The translations under genes and the position numbers were made by a program. The notes under the pieces are model-generated. The model saw only the letters and a list, made by a program, of their open reading frames with translations. It had not been told where the DNA came from and did not search any database. A DNA stretch of 28,349 bases from Oscillospiraceae bacterium (lineage in GTDB: Bacteria; Bacillota; Clostridia; Oscillospirales; Oscillospiraceae), in NCBI GenBank assembly GCA_016292445.1, contig JAEDIN010000012.1:1-28349 (forward strand), given 5' to 3'. Numbering within the stretch: position 1 is the first letter of the stretch; every line of letters begins with the position of its first letter. This document shows positions 7,852-15,961 of the stretch, in pieces.

Positions 7852-9617
7852 GCGTCTTCACCTCCGGCAACAACCTCGTCGATCTCTGCCTTCATCGTGT
7901 CAAGTATGGCTTTGTACTCCTGCTCATACTTATCCGGTGCGACCATCTTTGCGCGGCCTATCTTCTCTCTTGCGGATATCGCAAACAGCTTCTTCATTGG
8001 TGCGCCCTTGGAGAGGGCGTCCCTGCCCAGCTCGTCAAAGCTGAGGATGAGGTTCATAAGCGCAAACTGCTTGCCGTAGGACGAATATGCGTCCTCGTCT
8101 ACGAATGCGTTCTGCTGCAGGAAGTCCTCTCGCAGCATCTTCGCAGTTTCCATAGTCAGACGGTCGGCGGGGCTCAGTGCGTCCTGACCGACAAGGCGGA
8201 CGATCTCCTGAAGCTCGCTTTCCTCCTGCAGAATGTGCATCGCCTTATCACGGTTTTGCATATATACTGCGCCGAACTCCTCCTTGTACCAAGGCTCGAG
8301 GGTATCGACATACAGCGAATACGAGGTCAGCCAATTGATAGCCGGGAAGTGGCGGGCATATGCCAGTGATGAGTCGAGTGCCCAGAAGACCTTGACTATT
8401 CTCATGGTCGCCTGGGAAACAGGCTCGGAAATGTCGCCGCCCGGAGGCGATACCGCGCCGATTGCGGTAACAGAGCCGCGGCGCTCGTCTGCGCCGAGGC
8501 ACTCGACACAGCCTGCTCTTTCATAAAACTGTGCGATACGGGAGGAAAGGTATGCCGGGTAGCCCTCCTCGCCGGGCATTTCCTCAAGACGGCCGGACAT
8601 CTCACGCAGAGCCTCTGCCCAGCGGGAGGTGGAGTCTGCCAGAACCGCGACATCGTAGCCCATGTCACGGAAATATTCTGCAATGGTGATGCCGGTGTAG
8701 ATGGAGGCCTCACGGGCAGCAACGGGCATATCGGAGGTGTTCGCGATAAGCACCGTTCTCTTCATCAGGGGCTCGCCGTTTCTGGGGTCGGTAAGCTCGG
8801 GGAACTCCATGAGAACATCGGTCATCTCGTTGCCGCGCTCGCCGCAGCCTATGTAAACGACGATATCGACATCCGACCACTTTGCAAGCTGATGCTGAAC
8901 GACGGTCTTACCCGAACCGAAGGGGCCGGGGACTGCCGCCGTGCCGCCTTTGGCGATGGGGAACAGAGTATCGATTATACGCTGACCGGAGTTCATGGGC
9001 CTTGAGGGCATGAACTTCTTGGCATAGGGGCGGTTTATACGAACAGGCCACTTCTGCATCATGCTAAGCTCATGTCTGACCTTGTTGCCGTCCTCGATGA
9101 CCGCAACTGTATCGGTGACGGTAAAGCTGCCGGACTCTATGGATATCAGCGTGCCGCTCATCTTGGGAGGCACCATTATCTTGTGCAAAATTGCGCTGGT
9201 CTCCTGAACGGTGCCGAGCACATCGCCGCCGGAGAGCTTATCTCCGACCTTGGCAACGGGAGTGAACTCCCACTTCTTTTCACGGTTAAGTGCCGGGACA
9301 TCAACACCTCTGCTGATGGTAGAGCCTACGCGCTCTCTGATTTCGGGCAGTGGTCTCTGAATACCGTCATAAATATTCTCCAGCATACCCGGTCCGAGCT
9401 CAACGGACATCGGCATACCGGTGCTTTCAACTACCGCTCCGGGGCCGATACCCGAGGTCTCCTCATAAACCTGAATGGAGGCCATGTCGCCGGTCATATT
9501 CAGAATTTCTCCGATAAGTCTCTGGGAGCCGACACGGACGACATCGGATACATTGGCGTCAGCCAGACCCTTTGCGACCACAAGCGGGCCGGAAACTTTA
9601 GTTATAGTTCCGCTCAT
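7848..9617 (-). CDS. ntpA: V-type ATP synthase subunit A (catalytic)
   Basis: Subunit A hydrolyses or makes ATP in the soluble V1/A1 head. The protein has 589 residues, the usual size. Its Walker A is GPFGSGKT at 231-238, with K237 binding the phosphates. GCGERGNEM follows at about 257-265 and carries the catalytic Glu. The A-specific insert (non-homologous region) lies at about residues 110-190 and distinguishes it from F-type beta. ADSTSRWAEALREMSGRLEE and PGEEGYPAYLSSRI are also typical. It lies 12 bases after subunit F, with AAGGAGAGAAAATA before the ATG, and overlaps subunit B by four bases. Confidence 0.98.
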   Translation of the reverse strand: MSGTITKVSGPLVVAKGLADANVSDVVRVGSQRLIGEILNMTGDMASIQVYEETSGIGPGAVVESTGMPMSVELGPGMLENIYDGIQRPLPEIRERVGSTISRGVDVPALNREKKWEFTPVAKVGDKLSGGDVLGTVQETSAILHKIMVPPKMSGTLISIESGSFTVTDTVAVIEDGNKVRHELSMMQKWPVRINRPYAKKFMPSRPMNSGQRIIDTLFPIAKGGTAAVPGPFGSGKTVVQHQLAKWSDVDIVVYIGCGERGNEMTDVLMEFPELTDPRNGEPLMKRTVLIANTSDMPVAAREASIYTGITIAEYFRDMGYDVAVLADSTSRWAEALREMSGRLEEMPGEEGYPAYLSSRIAQFYERAGCVECLGADERRGSVTAIGAVSPPGGDISEPVSQATMRIVKVFWALDSSLAYARHFPAINWLTSYSLYVDTLEPWYKEEFGAVYMQNRDKAMHILQEESELQEIVRLVGQDALSPADRLTMETAKMLREDFLQQNAFVDEDAYSSYGKQFALMNLILSFDELGRDALSKGAPMKKLFAISAREKIGRAKMVAPDKYEQEYKAILDTMKAEIDEVVAGGEDA

Positions 9618-9629
9618 TATTTTCTCTCC

Positions 9630-9953
9630 TTAATTATTTTCAAGGATATTCGTGCCTATTGCACGCTCGACCGCAGCATTGAGTGCCGACAGGCCTAAGC
9701 CGAGGCTGCCCTCTCTGCCGGGGATAAGGATTATCGCAGGCATGGGGCTGTCCTTATATTTTTCTATCTCCGAATCAAGCTGCTCGGCGAGGTTTTCCTC
9801 GATGTAGATTATCGCAACATCCTCCCGCTCACGGGTCAGCGTGCGCAATACTCCTTTAGCCTCCGACGCATCGGAAACGGGATACGCCTCAAGACCGAGT
9901 GCCGTAAAGCCCATTACCGTTTCACGGCCGCCGATTACCGCAATTTTAAGCAT
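9630..9953 (-). CDS. ntpG: V-type ATP synthase subunit F (rotor; NtpG in E. hirae)
   Basis: Subunit F binds the D shaft in the rotor. From the ATG at 9953 the protein has 107 residues and starts MLKIAVIGGRETVMGFTALG, which matches the compact Rossmann-like F family (M.KIAVIGD..SV.GF.ALG). The segment VAIIYIEENLAEQLDSEIEK and the ending IILIPGREGSLGLGLSALN also fit. An upstream in-frame ATG at 10001 would add 16 residues lying wholly inside subunit C and is unlikely. A GTG at 9962 is nearer the AGGAAAGG ribosome site and is a real alternative. The chosen start overlaps the subunit C stop by eight bases. Confidence 0.93.
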   Translation of the reverse strand: MLKIAVIGGRETVMGFTALGLEAYPVSDASEAKGVLRTLTREREDVAIIYIEENLAEQLDSEIEKYKDSPMPAIILIPGREGSLGLGLSALNAAVERAIGTNILENN

Positions 9954-10941
9954 ATAGATCACGCAGCCTTTCCTGTATAATCTCGGGGGCAATGCCTGCA
10001 AGACGGCCGGTGAGTATCATCCTCACGGCGGTTATCTCGTTCTCCCGGGCAGCGAGAAATGCCGTTACCGCTTCCTCGCCGAAGGGAATGAGCTTTGCCA
10101 TTTTAAGGTACTCGTTTATCGCGTTGTCGCAGGCCTTCTCAAATTCGGTCATCTTACCGCCGGAGACGGCCTCTGCTCCGCATTCCGCCGCCTTTTGGAG
10201 GACAGTGTTTGCATACAGTGCCGCAAGCGTCTCCGCCGAGGTACTTGCAGCGCACACTCTGTTTATATCGATGCTGCCGCCGGAAATGAGCGCGGTGAAC
10301 AGGAAGTCGGCATCCTTTCCCATTCTCGCGGTACGCACCGCACTTCTGAGATTTATGCTGTCTATGAGAAGCTTCACATAGTCTACGATAAATTTGCTGC
10401 CGCTGTCCTTTGCGATGCCCAGCATCTCGGCATAGCATGCTCTGTCAAGCTCAAAGTCCGCAAGCTGGGGATTTGCCGTTCTGGCGAGTATGCTCTTTGC
10501 CTCCTCGATTGACTTGGCAAGCAGCTTCGGAAGTCCGGAATAGTTATCCTCGGTACAGCACTCAAGCAGAGCTTCCGCCTTTATTCTGCCGCAGCCGCTG
10601 AAAAGATCACGCCTTGCGTCTCCCGTTTTGATGACGGTTTTAGCGTTGTGGTAGTCGTATTTTACCCGGAACACCGTAACGACGGCTTTATCCGGCGAAA
10701 GCTTCTCGATTTCGTCAAGAAGCTCTGCCTGGCAGTGTGCGAGGGCGTTTTCTATCTCCTTTGCGCTCATCGAGGACATATCCTCATAGCCGCAGTCGCA
10801 CAGGAGCTTCGCCGCTTCCTCAATGCTCGGCGCGTTTAGCATACGCTCGGCTTTTTCGCCGTTGAGCATTTTAGCTTCTCTTGCTCTAAGCATAGCGGAC
10901 AGGCACAGGTAATTTAACTTGTCACACTTTTTGTTTGCCAA
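9946..10941 (-). CDS. ntpC: V-type ATP synthase subunit C (AC39/d-type rotor socket)
   Basis: Subunit C is the funnel-shaped socket that joins the central shaft D-F to the membrane ring. The 331-residue protein begins MANKKCDKLNYLCLSAMLRA and has the AC39-family landmarks YDYHNAKTVIK (about 94-104), a helical repeat containing DYVKLLIDSINLRSAVRTAR (about 187-206) and the ending AVRMILTGRLAGIAPEIIQE followed by RLRDLYA. The length is typical. The helical repeat suggests the internal three-fold structure known for this family. It lies 29 bases after subunit E, with a GGGAGG site before the ATG. Confidence 0.95.
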   Translation of the reverse strand: MANKKCDKLNYLCLSAMLRAREAKMLNGEKAERMLNAPSIEEAAKLLCDCGYEDMSSMSAKEIENALAHCQAELLDEIEKLSPDKAVVTVFRVKYDYHNAKTVIKTGDARRDLFSGCGRIKAEALLECCTEDNYSGLPKLLAKSIEEAKSILARTANPQLADFELDRACYAEMLGIAKDSGSKFIVDYVKLLIDSINLRSAVRTARMGKDADFLFTALISGGSIDINRVCAASTSAETLAALYANTVLQKAAECGAEAVSGGKMTEFEKACDNAINEYLKMAKLIPFGEEAVTAFLAARENEITAVRMILTGRLAGIAPEIIQERLRDLYA

Positions 10942-10970
10942 TTTTTTACCTCCCTACACGGGAATAACGC

Positions 10971-11570
10971 TCATTCAAACAGCGCATTTGCCACCTCTGC
11001 CACCATGTTCTTATGGCAGCGGTCAACCAACATTTCAGCACTGCAATTGAGTTCGATTCCGTTTTCTATGAGAACAAAGCCGCCGCAGATATTGACTGCT
11101 TCCTCGGCAACGGTGAGCTTTCCGACCTTGCCCTGTGCGGCAAGAAGCTCATTGGCTCTGTCTGCTATGCGCTGCCCGCATTCGTCTTTATCGTTTTTGC
11201 AGAAGTACATCTTCTCGGTTCCGCTTACCGAAACCTTGGCTGCCATTTTGGCGAAAAGCTCCGCATATTCCTCTCTTGGCAGTTCGCAGATAAGGGATAC
11301 CGATTTTGCAAAGGTCTCCACCACGCGCTCCTGCTTTGCGCCCAAAACTTCCTTTTTGGCCTCCATTTCAGCCATGCGGATCTTACGGTTAAGCATTGCC
11401 TCGCATTCGGCTTTGCCCTCACGAATGAGCTTGTCATAGGCCTCCTGCGCTGCCTTCTCGCCGGCACTGCGAACCTCTTCCGCTTTTCTGTTTGCCTCGT
11501 CGATTATCGCCTGAGCCTGAGCCTTGGCGTCATTTTCGATGTGGGCAATGATTTTTTCAGTGCCTTTCAT
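10971..11570 (-). CDS. ntpE: V-type ATP synthase subunit E (peripheral stalk)
   Basis: This 199-residue subunit forms, with the short subunit H/NtpF, the peripheral stalk that holds the head still. Residues 1-95 are an Ala/Lys/Glu-rich continuous helix (IAHIENDAKAQAQAIIDEAN then further heptads). The C-terminal part is globular, with the conserved NICGGFVLIENGIELNCS at about 164-181. The domain order and length fit the family. It follows the ring subunit K by 25 bases. A GGGAGG-type site precedes the ATG. Sequence conservation in this family is low, but position and architecture together make the call firm. Confidence 0.95.
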   Translation of the reverse strand: MKGTEKIIAHIENDAKAQAQAIIDEANRKAEEVRSAGEKAAQEAYDKLIREGKAECEAMLNRKIRMAEMEAKKEVLGAKQERVVETFAKSVSLICELPREEYAELFAKMAAKVSVSGTEKMYFCKNDKDECGQRIADRANELLAAQGKVGKLTVAEEAVNICGGFVLIENGIELNCSAEMLVDRCHKNMVAEVANALFE

Positions 11571-11595
11571 ACTTTAATTCCTCCCGGTCTGTTTA

Positions 11596-12066
11596 TCAGA
11601 AGCTCAGACCGTTGAGCATCAGGAAGGATGCCAGCAGAGACAAAATTGCATAGAACTCAACGATAATGCAGAAAATCATGCCCTTGGACCAGTCGTCGGG
11701 CTTCTTTGCGAGGATATTGACGGATGCTGCTGCGACCTTGCCCTGTGCGATACCGGAAAGCAAGCCGCCGACAGCAATGGGCAGACATGCGCTGAACACC
11801 TGCATGCCCTGGTCAACGCTCATGCCCGGTACAAGCTTGCCGAATGCGAGAAACCAGATAACAAATCCGTACAGGCCCTGGGTGCCGGGGATGACCTGAA
11901 GAATTAGCGCCTTACCGAACTTAGAGGGATCCTCTGCCGCAAGACCCGCAGCTGCTTCACCTGCGATGCCGGTACCCTTTGCAGAGCCTATGCAAGCCAA
12001 GAACGCAGCAAGACCTGCGCCGAAAAGAGCAATGGCGTAACCGCCGATAGTGTTCAGAAATTCCAT
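11596..12066 (-). CDS. ntpK: V-type ATP synthase subunit K (membrane rotor ring, Na+-type)
   Basis: This is the 156-residue, four-helix proteolipid of the rotor ring, made of two fused hairpins and the same length as E. hirae NtpK. Helices lie at about 8-33, 50-76, 88-118 and 128-155. The ion-binding residues of the sodium-pumping E. hirae ring (L61 carbonyl, T64, Q65, Q110, E139) line up with I59, T62, Q63 (in PGTQGLYG), Q108 (in GIAQGKVAAA) and E137 (in IVEFYAIL). The hairpin that lacks the carboxylate has G27 at the equivalent place, as expected for a duplicated V-type ring. I infer Na+ coupling. An AGGAGG site precedes the start. Confidence 0.96.
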   Translation of the reverse strand: MEFLNTIGGYAIALFGAGLAAFLACIGSAKGTGIAGEAAAGLAAEDPSKFGKALILQVIPGTQGLYGFVIWFLAFGKLVPGMSVDQGMQVFSACLPIAVGGLLSGIAQGKVAAASVNILAKKPDDWSKGMIFCIIVEFYAILSLLASFLMLNGLSF

Positions 12067-12104
12067 TTCATATTCCTCCTAAAAATATATGTGTTATGTG
12101 TATT

Positions 12105-14099
12105 TTATTCTTTTACATCGTAATACCTGGAGCTTACCTTCAGCGGACTGAAGGGCTTTCCGCCGTCAACATAGAACTTACCGAAAAATTCAAGGCACTG
12201 CAAACGCAGGTCATGGACGAAGCAGCCCAGAATATTAAGTCCGAAGTTGAGGGCGTGTCCTATAACGAAAATAACGGCAAATGCAAGACCGGTAAATAAA
12301 TTCAGACCGCTCGACTCTGCCGGCATAACCGCAATGGTGTTGAAAACCTGCGCGACAACGCCGCCTGCCAGCATCAAAGCCATGATACGCGAGTAAGACA
12401 GCACATCGCCGAACCAACCGGTCAAGGTGTTGTAAATGCAGCCGAATGCGGCAGTGACCTTGCCGAAGCCCTTTGAGTGGCGTCCTGCGCCGAACAGCAG
12501 CATCACGCTGCCGATTACGACAATGATAACGCCGACTTTTCCGAGCAGCTCGGGAGCACCGGCAAACAGCATTGTGCTGCCCCACAGGATACCGCCGATG
12601 AGAATGACCCACAGCGAGCCCTCCTCAAATATGCCGTCAAGCAGATTTCCTGCCTTGACCTTTTCGACAAAGCTTATGACCATACCCGTATTGAGGTGGA
12701 TAAGGCCGATGACCAGCGATCCGTAAAGCACGGCATTACTGTCACGCACCGGACTGAACAGATAAGGCAGTCCTTCCCAATTGCTTGCCGGATTTATCAT
12801 ATGTACGACGCGGTACGGCATATCGCCGAAGCATCCGCCGGTGAGTGCACCCATCACCATGGTCGATATGCCTGCGTAAAGCAAGAGCTGGCAGAATGCA
12901 AGTGTGCCTGCCTTGGGCTTTATCTTCTTCATCGCAACAACGGCGGCAATCACCATTATCAGGCCGTAGCCGATATCCGCCATCATTAGGCCATAGATGA
13001 GAATGAAGAACGGTGCCATCATCGGATTTGCGTCAACCCCGTTGTACGCCGGAAGGCTGTACATATTGGTGACCATGTTCATGGAATTGGTCAGCTTGTT
13101 GTTTTTAAGCACGACCGGTACCTCGGGGTACTCCTCCTCGGTGGGGTCGCTTAGCTCAAACGCGCAGTCGTATTTATTCAGAAGCTTTTCAAGCTCACTC
13201 AGCTTTTCTGCCGGAACCCAGCCGTCAAGAATGACGGTGCTCTGCGTTCCCATGAGCTTATCCTCTGCCTCGCAGAAGGCAATATCCGTTTCGGTTCTGT
13301 CCGCCCAGAGCTTTAGACCGTCTCTGAACTCCGATTCGGACTCAATGGCGGCAACAAGCTCCTTTTTCTCCTTGGCAAGAGCTTTAAGCTCCGATTTGCA
13401 CCGCTCGGTGCACTCCTGCGCCGTTCCGCTCAGCCCGGAAAAGCTCATTATCGAGAAGCTGTAAGCTCTCAACGCCTCAAGTGCCTGCCGGAGCTGGGAG
13501 CGGTGGCACAAAAGCACAAGATAGTGCTGCAGCTTATCCCCGGAAACGGCAAAAAGCTCCGCTTCGTCGGCACTTTCCGCAAGCGACTGTCTTACAGCGT
13601 CAAGTGATGCCGTTGCGGGACAGGCTCCGAGCGTCATCACGCTGTCGCGAGTACCCTCGGTCTCCAAGGGGCAGTCGAAGCTCAACCACGGTACAAGCGA
13701 TTCGGCAGTACCTCTTATGCGGCTTTCCTCCGCTCCGATGCGCTTGATTCTGTCCTCGGCTTTCAAGATCCGCTCTGCGGCGTCCTGATACTTTTCGAGG
13801 CTTTCTCTGTTCAAAAACTCCTCAAGAGCAACATCCGGTTTTGCAGACAGCAGCGAGGACTTTTTCGGCACATAGCTGTTGAGTGCATCAATAGCCTGCT
13901 GAAGCTTCGTTTTCTCCGCTCTGTACTCCGATACGCCGCTGCTTTCCCTGCTCAAACGGCAAGAAAGCTCCGGGCTAAACTCATCCTCCTCAGGCTCCCG
14001 AAGCTCGACACAGCCGAAAACCATCAAATCCTTGAGCAGCTTTTCCTTCTGATCCCGAACAGCCATCAGCCTCAGCTTTTTCATTTTAACAATGGCCAT
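12105..14099 (-). CDS. ntpI: V-type ATP synthase subunit I (membrane stator, a-subunit)
   Basis: Subunit I holds the ion half-channels against the K ring and anchors the stalks. The protein has 664 residues. The soluble N-terminal half (1 to about 335) begins MAIVKMKKLRLMAVRDQKEK and has two long coiled-coil arms (about 60-110 and 215-260). The C-terminal half has about eight membrane helices starting at about residue 355 (PMMAPFFILIYGLMMADIGY). The essential Arg and C-terminal signature lie in FVHDLRLQCLEFFGKFYVDG then GGKPFSPL. The gene starts at the base after the subunit H stop codon. Like the other subunits it is in the E. hirae operon order. The length agrees with the family. Confidence 0.97.
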   Translation of the reverse strand: MAIVKMKKLRLMAVRDQKEKLLKDLMVFGCVELREPEEDEFSPELSCRLSRESSGVSEYRAEKTKLQQAIDALNSYVPKKSSLLSAKPDVALEEFLNRESLEKYQDAAERILKAEDRIKRIGAEESRIRGTAESLVPWLSFDCPLETEGTRDSVMTLGACPATASLDAVRQSLAESADEAELFAVSGDKLQHYLVLLCHRSQLRQALEALRAYSFSIMSFSGLSGTAQECTERCKSELKALAKEKKELVAAIESESEFRDGLKLWADRTETDIAFCEAEDKLMGTQSTVILDGWVPAEKLSELEKLLNKYDCAFELSDPTEEEYPEVPVVLKNNKLTNSMNMVTNMYSLPAYNGVDANPMMAPFFILIYGLMMADIGYGLIMVIAAVVAMKKIKPKAGTLAFCQLLLYAGISTMVMGALTGGCFGDMPYRVVHMINPASNWEGLPYLFSPVRDSNAVLYGSLVIGLIHLNTGMVISFVEKVKAGNLLDGIFEEGSLWVILIGGILWGSTMLFAGAPELLGKVGVIIVVIGSVMLLFGAGRHSKGFGKVTAAFGCIYNTLTGWFGDVLSYSRIMALMLAGGVVAQVFNTIAVMPAESSGLNLFTGLAFAVIFVIGHALNFGLNILGCFVHDLRLQCLEFFGKFYVDGGKPFSPLKVSSRYYDVKE

Positions 14100-14414
14100 T
14101 TAACTGTTCACGATCCTTTCCGCAACCTTAATTGCCGTGTCCGTAATTTTCCTGTCGGCTCTGGCATTGAGTACCGCAATTTTTGTTTCGGCAGCATTAT
14201 TGATTTTTTCGATTTCCTCGGCAGCCTTTGCCTCGGTTTCCGTCGTCATTGCCTCCAGCTCGGCCTTTGCCTTTGCTGCGGCATTCTCCATGCAAGCCTT
14301 CCCATAGGTCTCCGCTTCGGCCGCAATGCGCTTCGCCTCTGCCTCTGCTTCGCTCACGAGCTTATTTGCTCTTTCCTCTGCCAAGCTCACTTCCGCAATC
14401 GCCTCAAACGGCAT
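14100..14414 (-). CDS. ntpF: V-type ATP synthase subunit H/G-like peripheral stalk protein (NtpF)
   Basis: This is the first gene of the V-ATPase operon. From the ATG at 14414 it encodes 104 residues, almost all one Ala/Glu/Lys coiled coil (EAEAEAKRIAAEAETYGKAC onward), the partner of subunit E in the peripheral stalk. A more distal ATG at 14444 would add ten residues, but a very strong GGAAGGGGGG site (14422-14432) lies six bases before the inner ATG, which I therefore choose. The C-terminal AIKVAERIVNS is typical of AhaH/NtpF. Sequence similarity in such coiled coils is weak, so the call rests mainly on position and composition. Confidence 0.88.
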   Translation of the reverse strand: MPFEAIAEVSLAEERANKLVSEAEAEAKRIAAEAETYGKACMENAAAKAKAELEAMTTETEAKAAEEIEKINNAAETKIAVLNARADRKITDTAIKVAERIVNS

Positions 14415-14483
14415 AAGCGCACCCCCCCTTCCAATTATTTTCATTAAATATTATTACTTAATACAGCAAATCTCGGTATGTGA

Positions 14484-14512
14484 ATAATAACAAAAAGACC
14501 ATTGAAAAACAA
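14484..14512 (-). promoter_or_regulatory. Candidate promoter of the V-ATPase operon
   Basis: On the minus strand TTGTTT (14512-14507) and TATTAT (14489-14484) are separated by 17 bases. The start would be near 14477, leaving a leader of about 62 bases before ntpF. Confidence 0.5.
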
Positions 14513-14781
14513 GGATTTTTTAGCTGTTTGATTGACAAAATCAAATCAATTGGCATAGTTAATTCTTAGTCAAGGCATTGCCCGAAAATTAACACGGCGT
14601 AAAGCCTTGAAACTCCGAAATAGTTTGCAAATTAACGCTCAATTTTTAATAATTTGTGATTTCATTCACCAATTATGCCGTGTTAAGTTCTCGTAAAATT
14701 CTTCTGTTCTTTTCGGCCTTTACCGATAACACCGCAAAAATCCCCGAATGTTACGGTTGCGTTAATAAATCTATTTTCTTC

Positions 14782-14810
14782 TTGCAAAAAAATCGATTAC
14801 CCTATATAAT
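14782..14810 (+). promoter_or_regulatory. Sigma-A promoter of the E2-like acyltransferase gene
   Basis: TTGCAA (14782-14787) and a perfect TATAAT (14805-14810) are separated by 17 bases. The start near 14817 gives a leader of about 49 bases with a GGGAGG ribosome site at 14852-14857. Confidence 0.78.
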
Positions 14811-14865
14811 GCAATCGTGTATCAATCAAAATTTTTGAAATACTTTTCGCCGGGAGGCCTTGTAT

Positions 14866-15747
14866 ATGTCAAATAACTACAGAAAGCGCAGCGGTGACCG
14901 TGCCGATGGCCGTCGTATCCGTTCTCTGAACGGTTTTTTCAACTTCATACCCTACATCATGCCGCAGCGAAACGACGCCTGCAATCAATATGAGGAATCG
15001 TTTGAAATCTCCAATGCCGACCGTTGGTTCAGACAGCAGCGTCTCAACGGCTACAAGGGCATCGGTATGCTCCATCTGTTTATCGCCGCCTATGTCAGAG
15101 CAATTGCCGCGCTGCCCGGCCTCAACCGCTTCATTGCCGGCAGGCGTATTTATGCCCGCAACAACATTGAGGTGGTTATGGCCGTTAAGAGAAGCCTTGC
15201 AATCGATGCGACCGAGACCACCATTAAGGTCGAGTTTGACCCCACCGATACCATCTTCGATATCTACCGCAAGATGAATCAGGAGATCGACAAGATCAAG
15301 TCCTCCGACGAGGAAAACGGCACCGAGGATTTTGCAAACAAGTTCAAGAATCTTCCGCGCTTTGTCGTCCGCTTCGTGATTTGGCTGCTGACGGTTGCCG
15401 ACTATTTCGGACTTCTGCCCAAATCGCTTCTCGATGTCAGCCCCTTCCACGGCTCGATGATAATCACCGACCTCGGCTCACTCGGCATAGGCCCCATTTT
15501 CCATCACATTTACAACTTCGGCACTCTCCCCGTGTTCATCTCCTTCGGCGCAAAGCGCCGCGCATATGAGCTTGACCGCAACGGAACTCCGGTTGAGAGA
15601 AAGTATGTTGACGCAAAGTTCGTGCTGGACGAGCGCACAGTTGACGGTCACTATTACGCAACCGTTTTCAAGTACATCAACCGCTTTATCAGCGACCCCT
15701 CGCTGCTTGAGGTTCCCCCCGAGAAGGTCGTTCAGGACATTTTCTGA
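14866..15747 (+). CDS. Stand-alone 2-oxo acid dehydrogenase E2/CAT-fold acyltransferase-like protein, catalytic His replaced
   Basis: This 293-residue protein has the fold-defining C-terminus of the E2 catalytic domain/chloramphenicol acetyltransferase family: a motif equivalent to HxxxDG in FVLDERTVDGHYYATVFKYI, preceded by ITDLGSLGIGPIFHHIYNFG (about 200-219), which resembles the E2 active-site sheet. There is no lipoyl or peripheral-binding domain, so it is not a normal pyruvate dehydrogenase E2. The motif's catalytic His is Glu256, while D260 and G261 remain. It may therefore be a non-acetylating or structural relative. The ATG at 14866 has GGGAGG at eight bases. It is a single-gene transcription unit with its own promoter and terminator. 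The function is unknown. Confidence 0.75.
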   Translation: MSNNYRKRSGDRADGRRIRSLNGFFNFIPYIMPQRNDACNQYEESFEISNADRWFRQQRLNGYKGIGMLHLFIAAYVRAIAALPGLNRFIAGRRIYARNNIEVVMAVKRSLAIDATETTIKVEFDPTDTIFDIYRKMNQEIDKIKSSDEENGTEDFANKFKNLPRFVVRFVIWLLTVADYFGLLPKSLLDVSPFHGSMIITDLGSLGIGPIFHHIYNFGTLPVFISFGAKRRAYELDRNGTPVERKYVDAKFVLDERTVDGHYYATVFKYINRFISDPSLLEVPPEKVVQDIF

Positions 15748-15761
15748 TAATCCGAATATTC

Positions 15762-15791
15762 GATGGCAGACAATCGTCTGCCATCTTTTTT
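15762..15791 (+). terminator. Intrinsic terminator after the E2-like gene
   Basis: A perfect 10-bp stem, GATGGCAGAC with GTCTGCCATC, closes an AATC loop and is followed by six T. It lies 14 bases after the stop codon. Confidence 0.92.
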
Positions 15792-15922
15792 CAGCTCAAA
15801 ACCGCGTCAGCGGCGAAGCGCAGGCAAGAACATCGGCTATGTAATGGGCATTTAATCGGCTCTGTTTATGATTGTTAATATTTTATCACTCTATTTCTGT
15901 TTTTTCAACACACTGAATATAA

Positions 15923-15958
15923 AAAAACTGTGCATTTTAGCATAAATGCACAGTTTTT
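15923..15958. terminator. Bidirectional intrinsic terminator after the PHP gene
   Basis: A 15-bp stem (15923-15937 with 15944-15958) with a six-base loop has an A-run on one side and a T-run on the other. It ends the minus-strand glmS-murT-deaminase-PHP operon; its last base is three bases from the PHP stop codon. The 130 bases between it and the previous terminator hold no supported feature. Confidence 0.9.
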
Positions 15959-15961
15959 GTT

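Larger units (their letters stand above)
14415..14865. other. Long A+T-rich divergent intergenic region with several inverted repeats
   Basis: These 450 bases lie between the divergent V-ATPase operon and the acyltransferase-like gene. They contain promoters for both. Three inverted repeats are visible: TTTGATT/AATCAAA (14527-14533 with 14539-14545), just upstream of the V-ATPase -35 box; TCAAGGC/GCCTTGA (14570-14576 with 14604-14610); and a 10+10 long-range pair, TTAACACGGC (14589-14598) with GCCGTGTTAA (14677-14686). I see no supported gene. An open frame at 14656-14838 on the plus strand lacks a ribosome site and runs through the acyltransferase promoter. Confidence 0.6.

Noticed and set aside
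2916..14545. A common regulon from the similar TTGAT/ATCAA half-sites at 2916, 4058 and 14527
   Set aside because: The spacings between half-sites differ and the regions are A+T-rich, so a shared regulator is not supported.
14656..14838. Sixty-codon open frame on the plus strand starting with GTG
   Set aside because: It has no ribosome site, odd composition, and runs across the clear promoter of the next gene.
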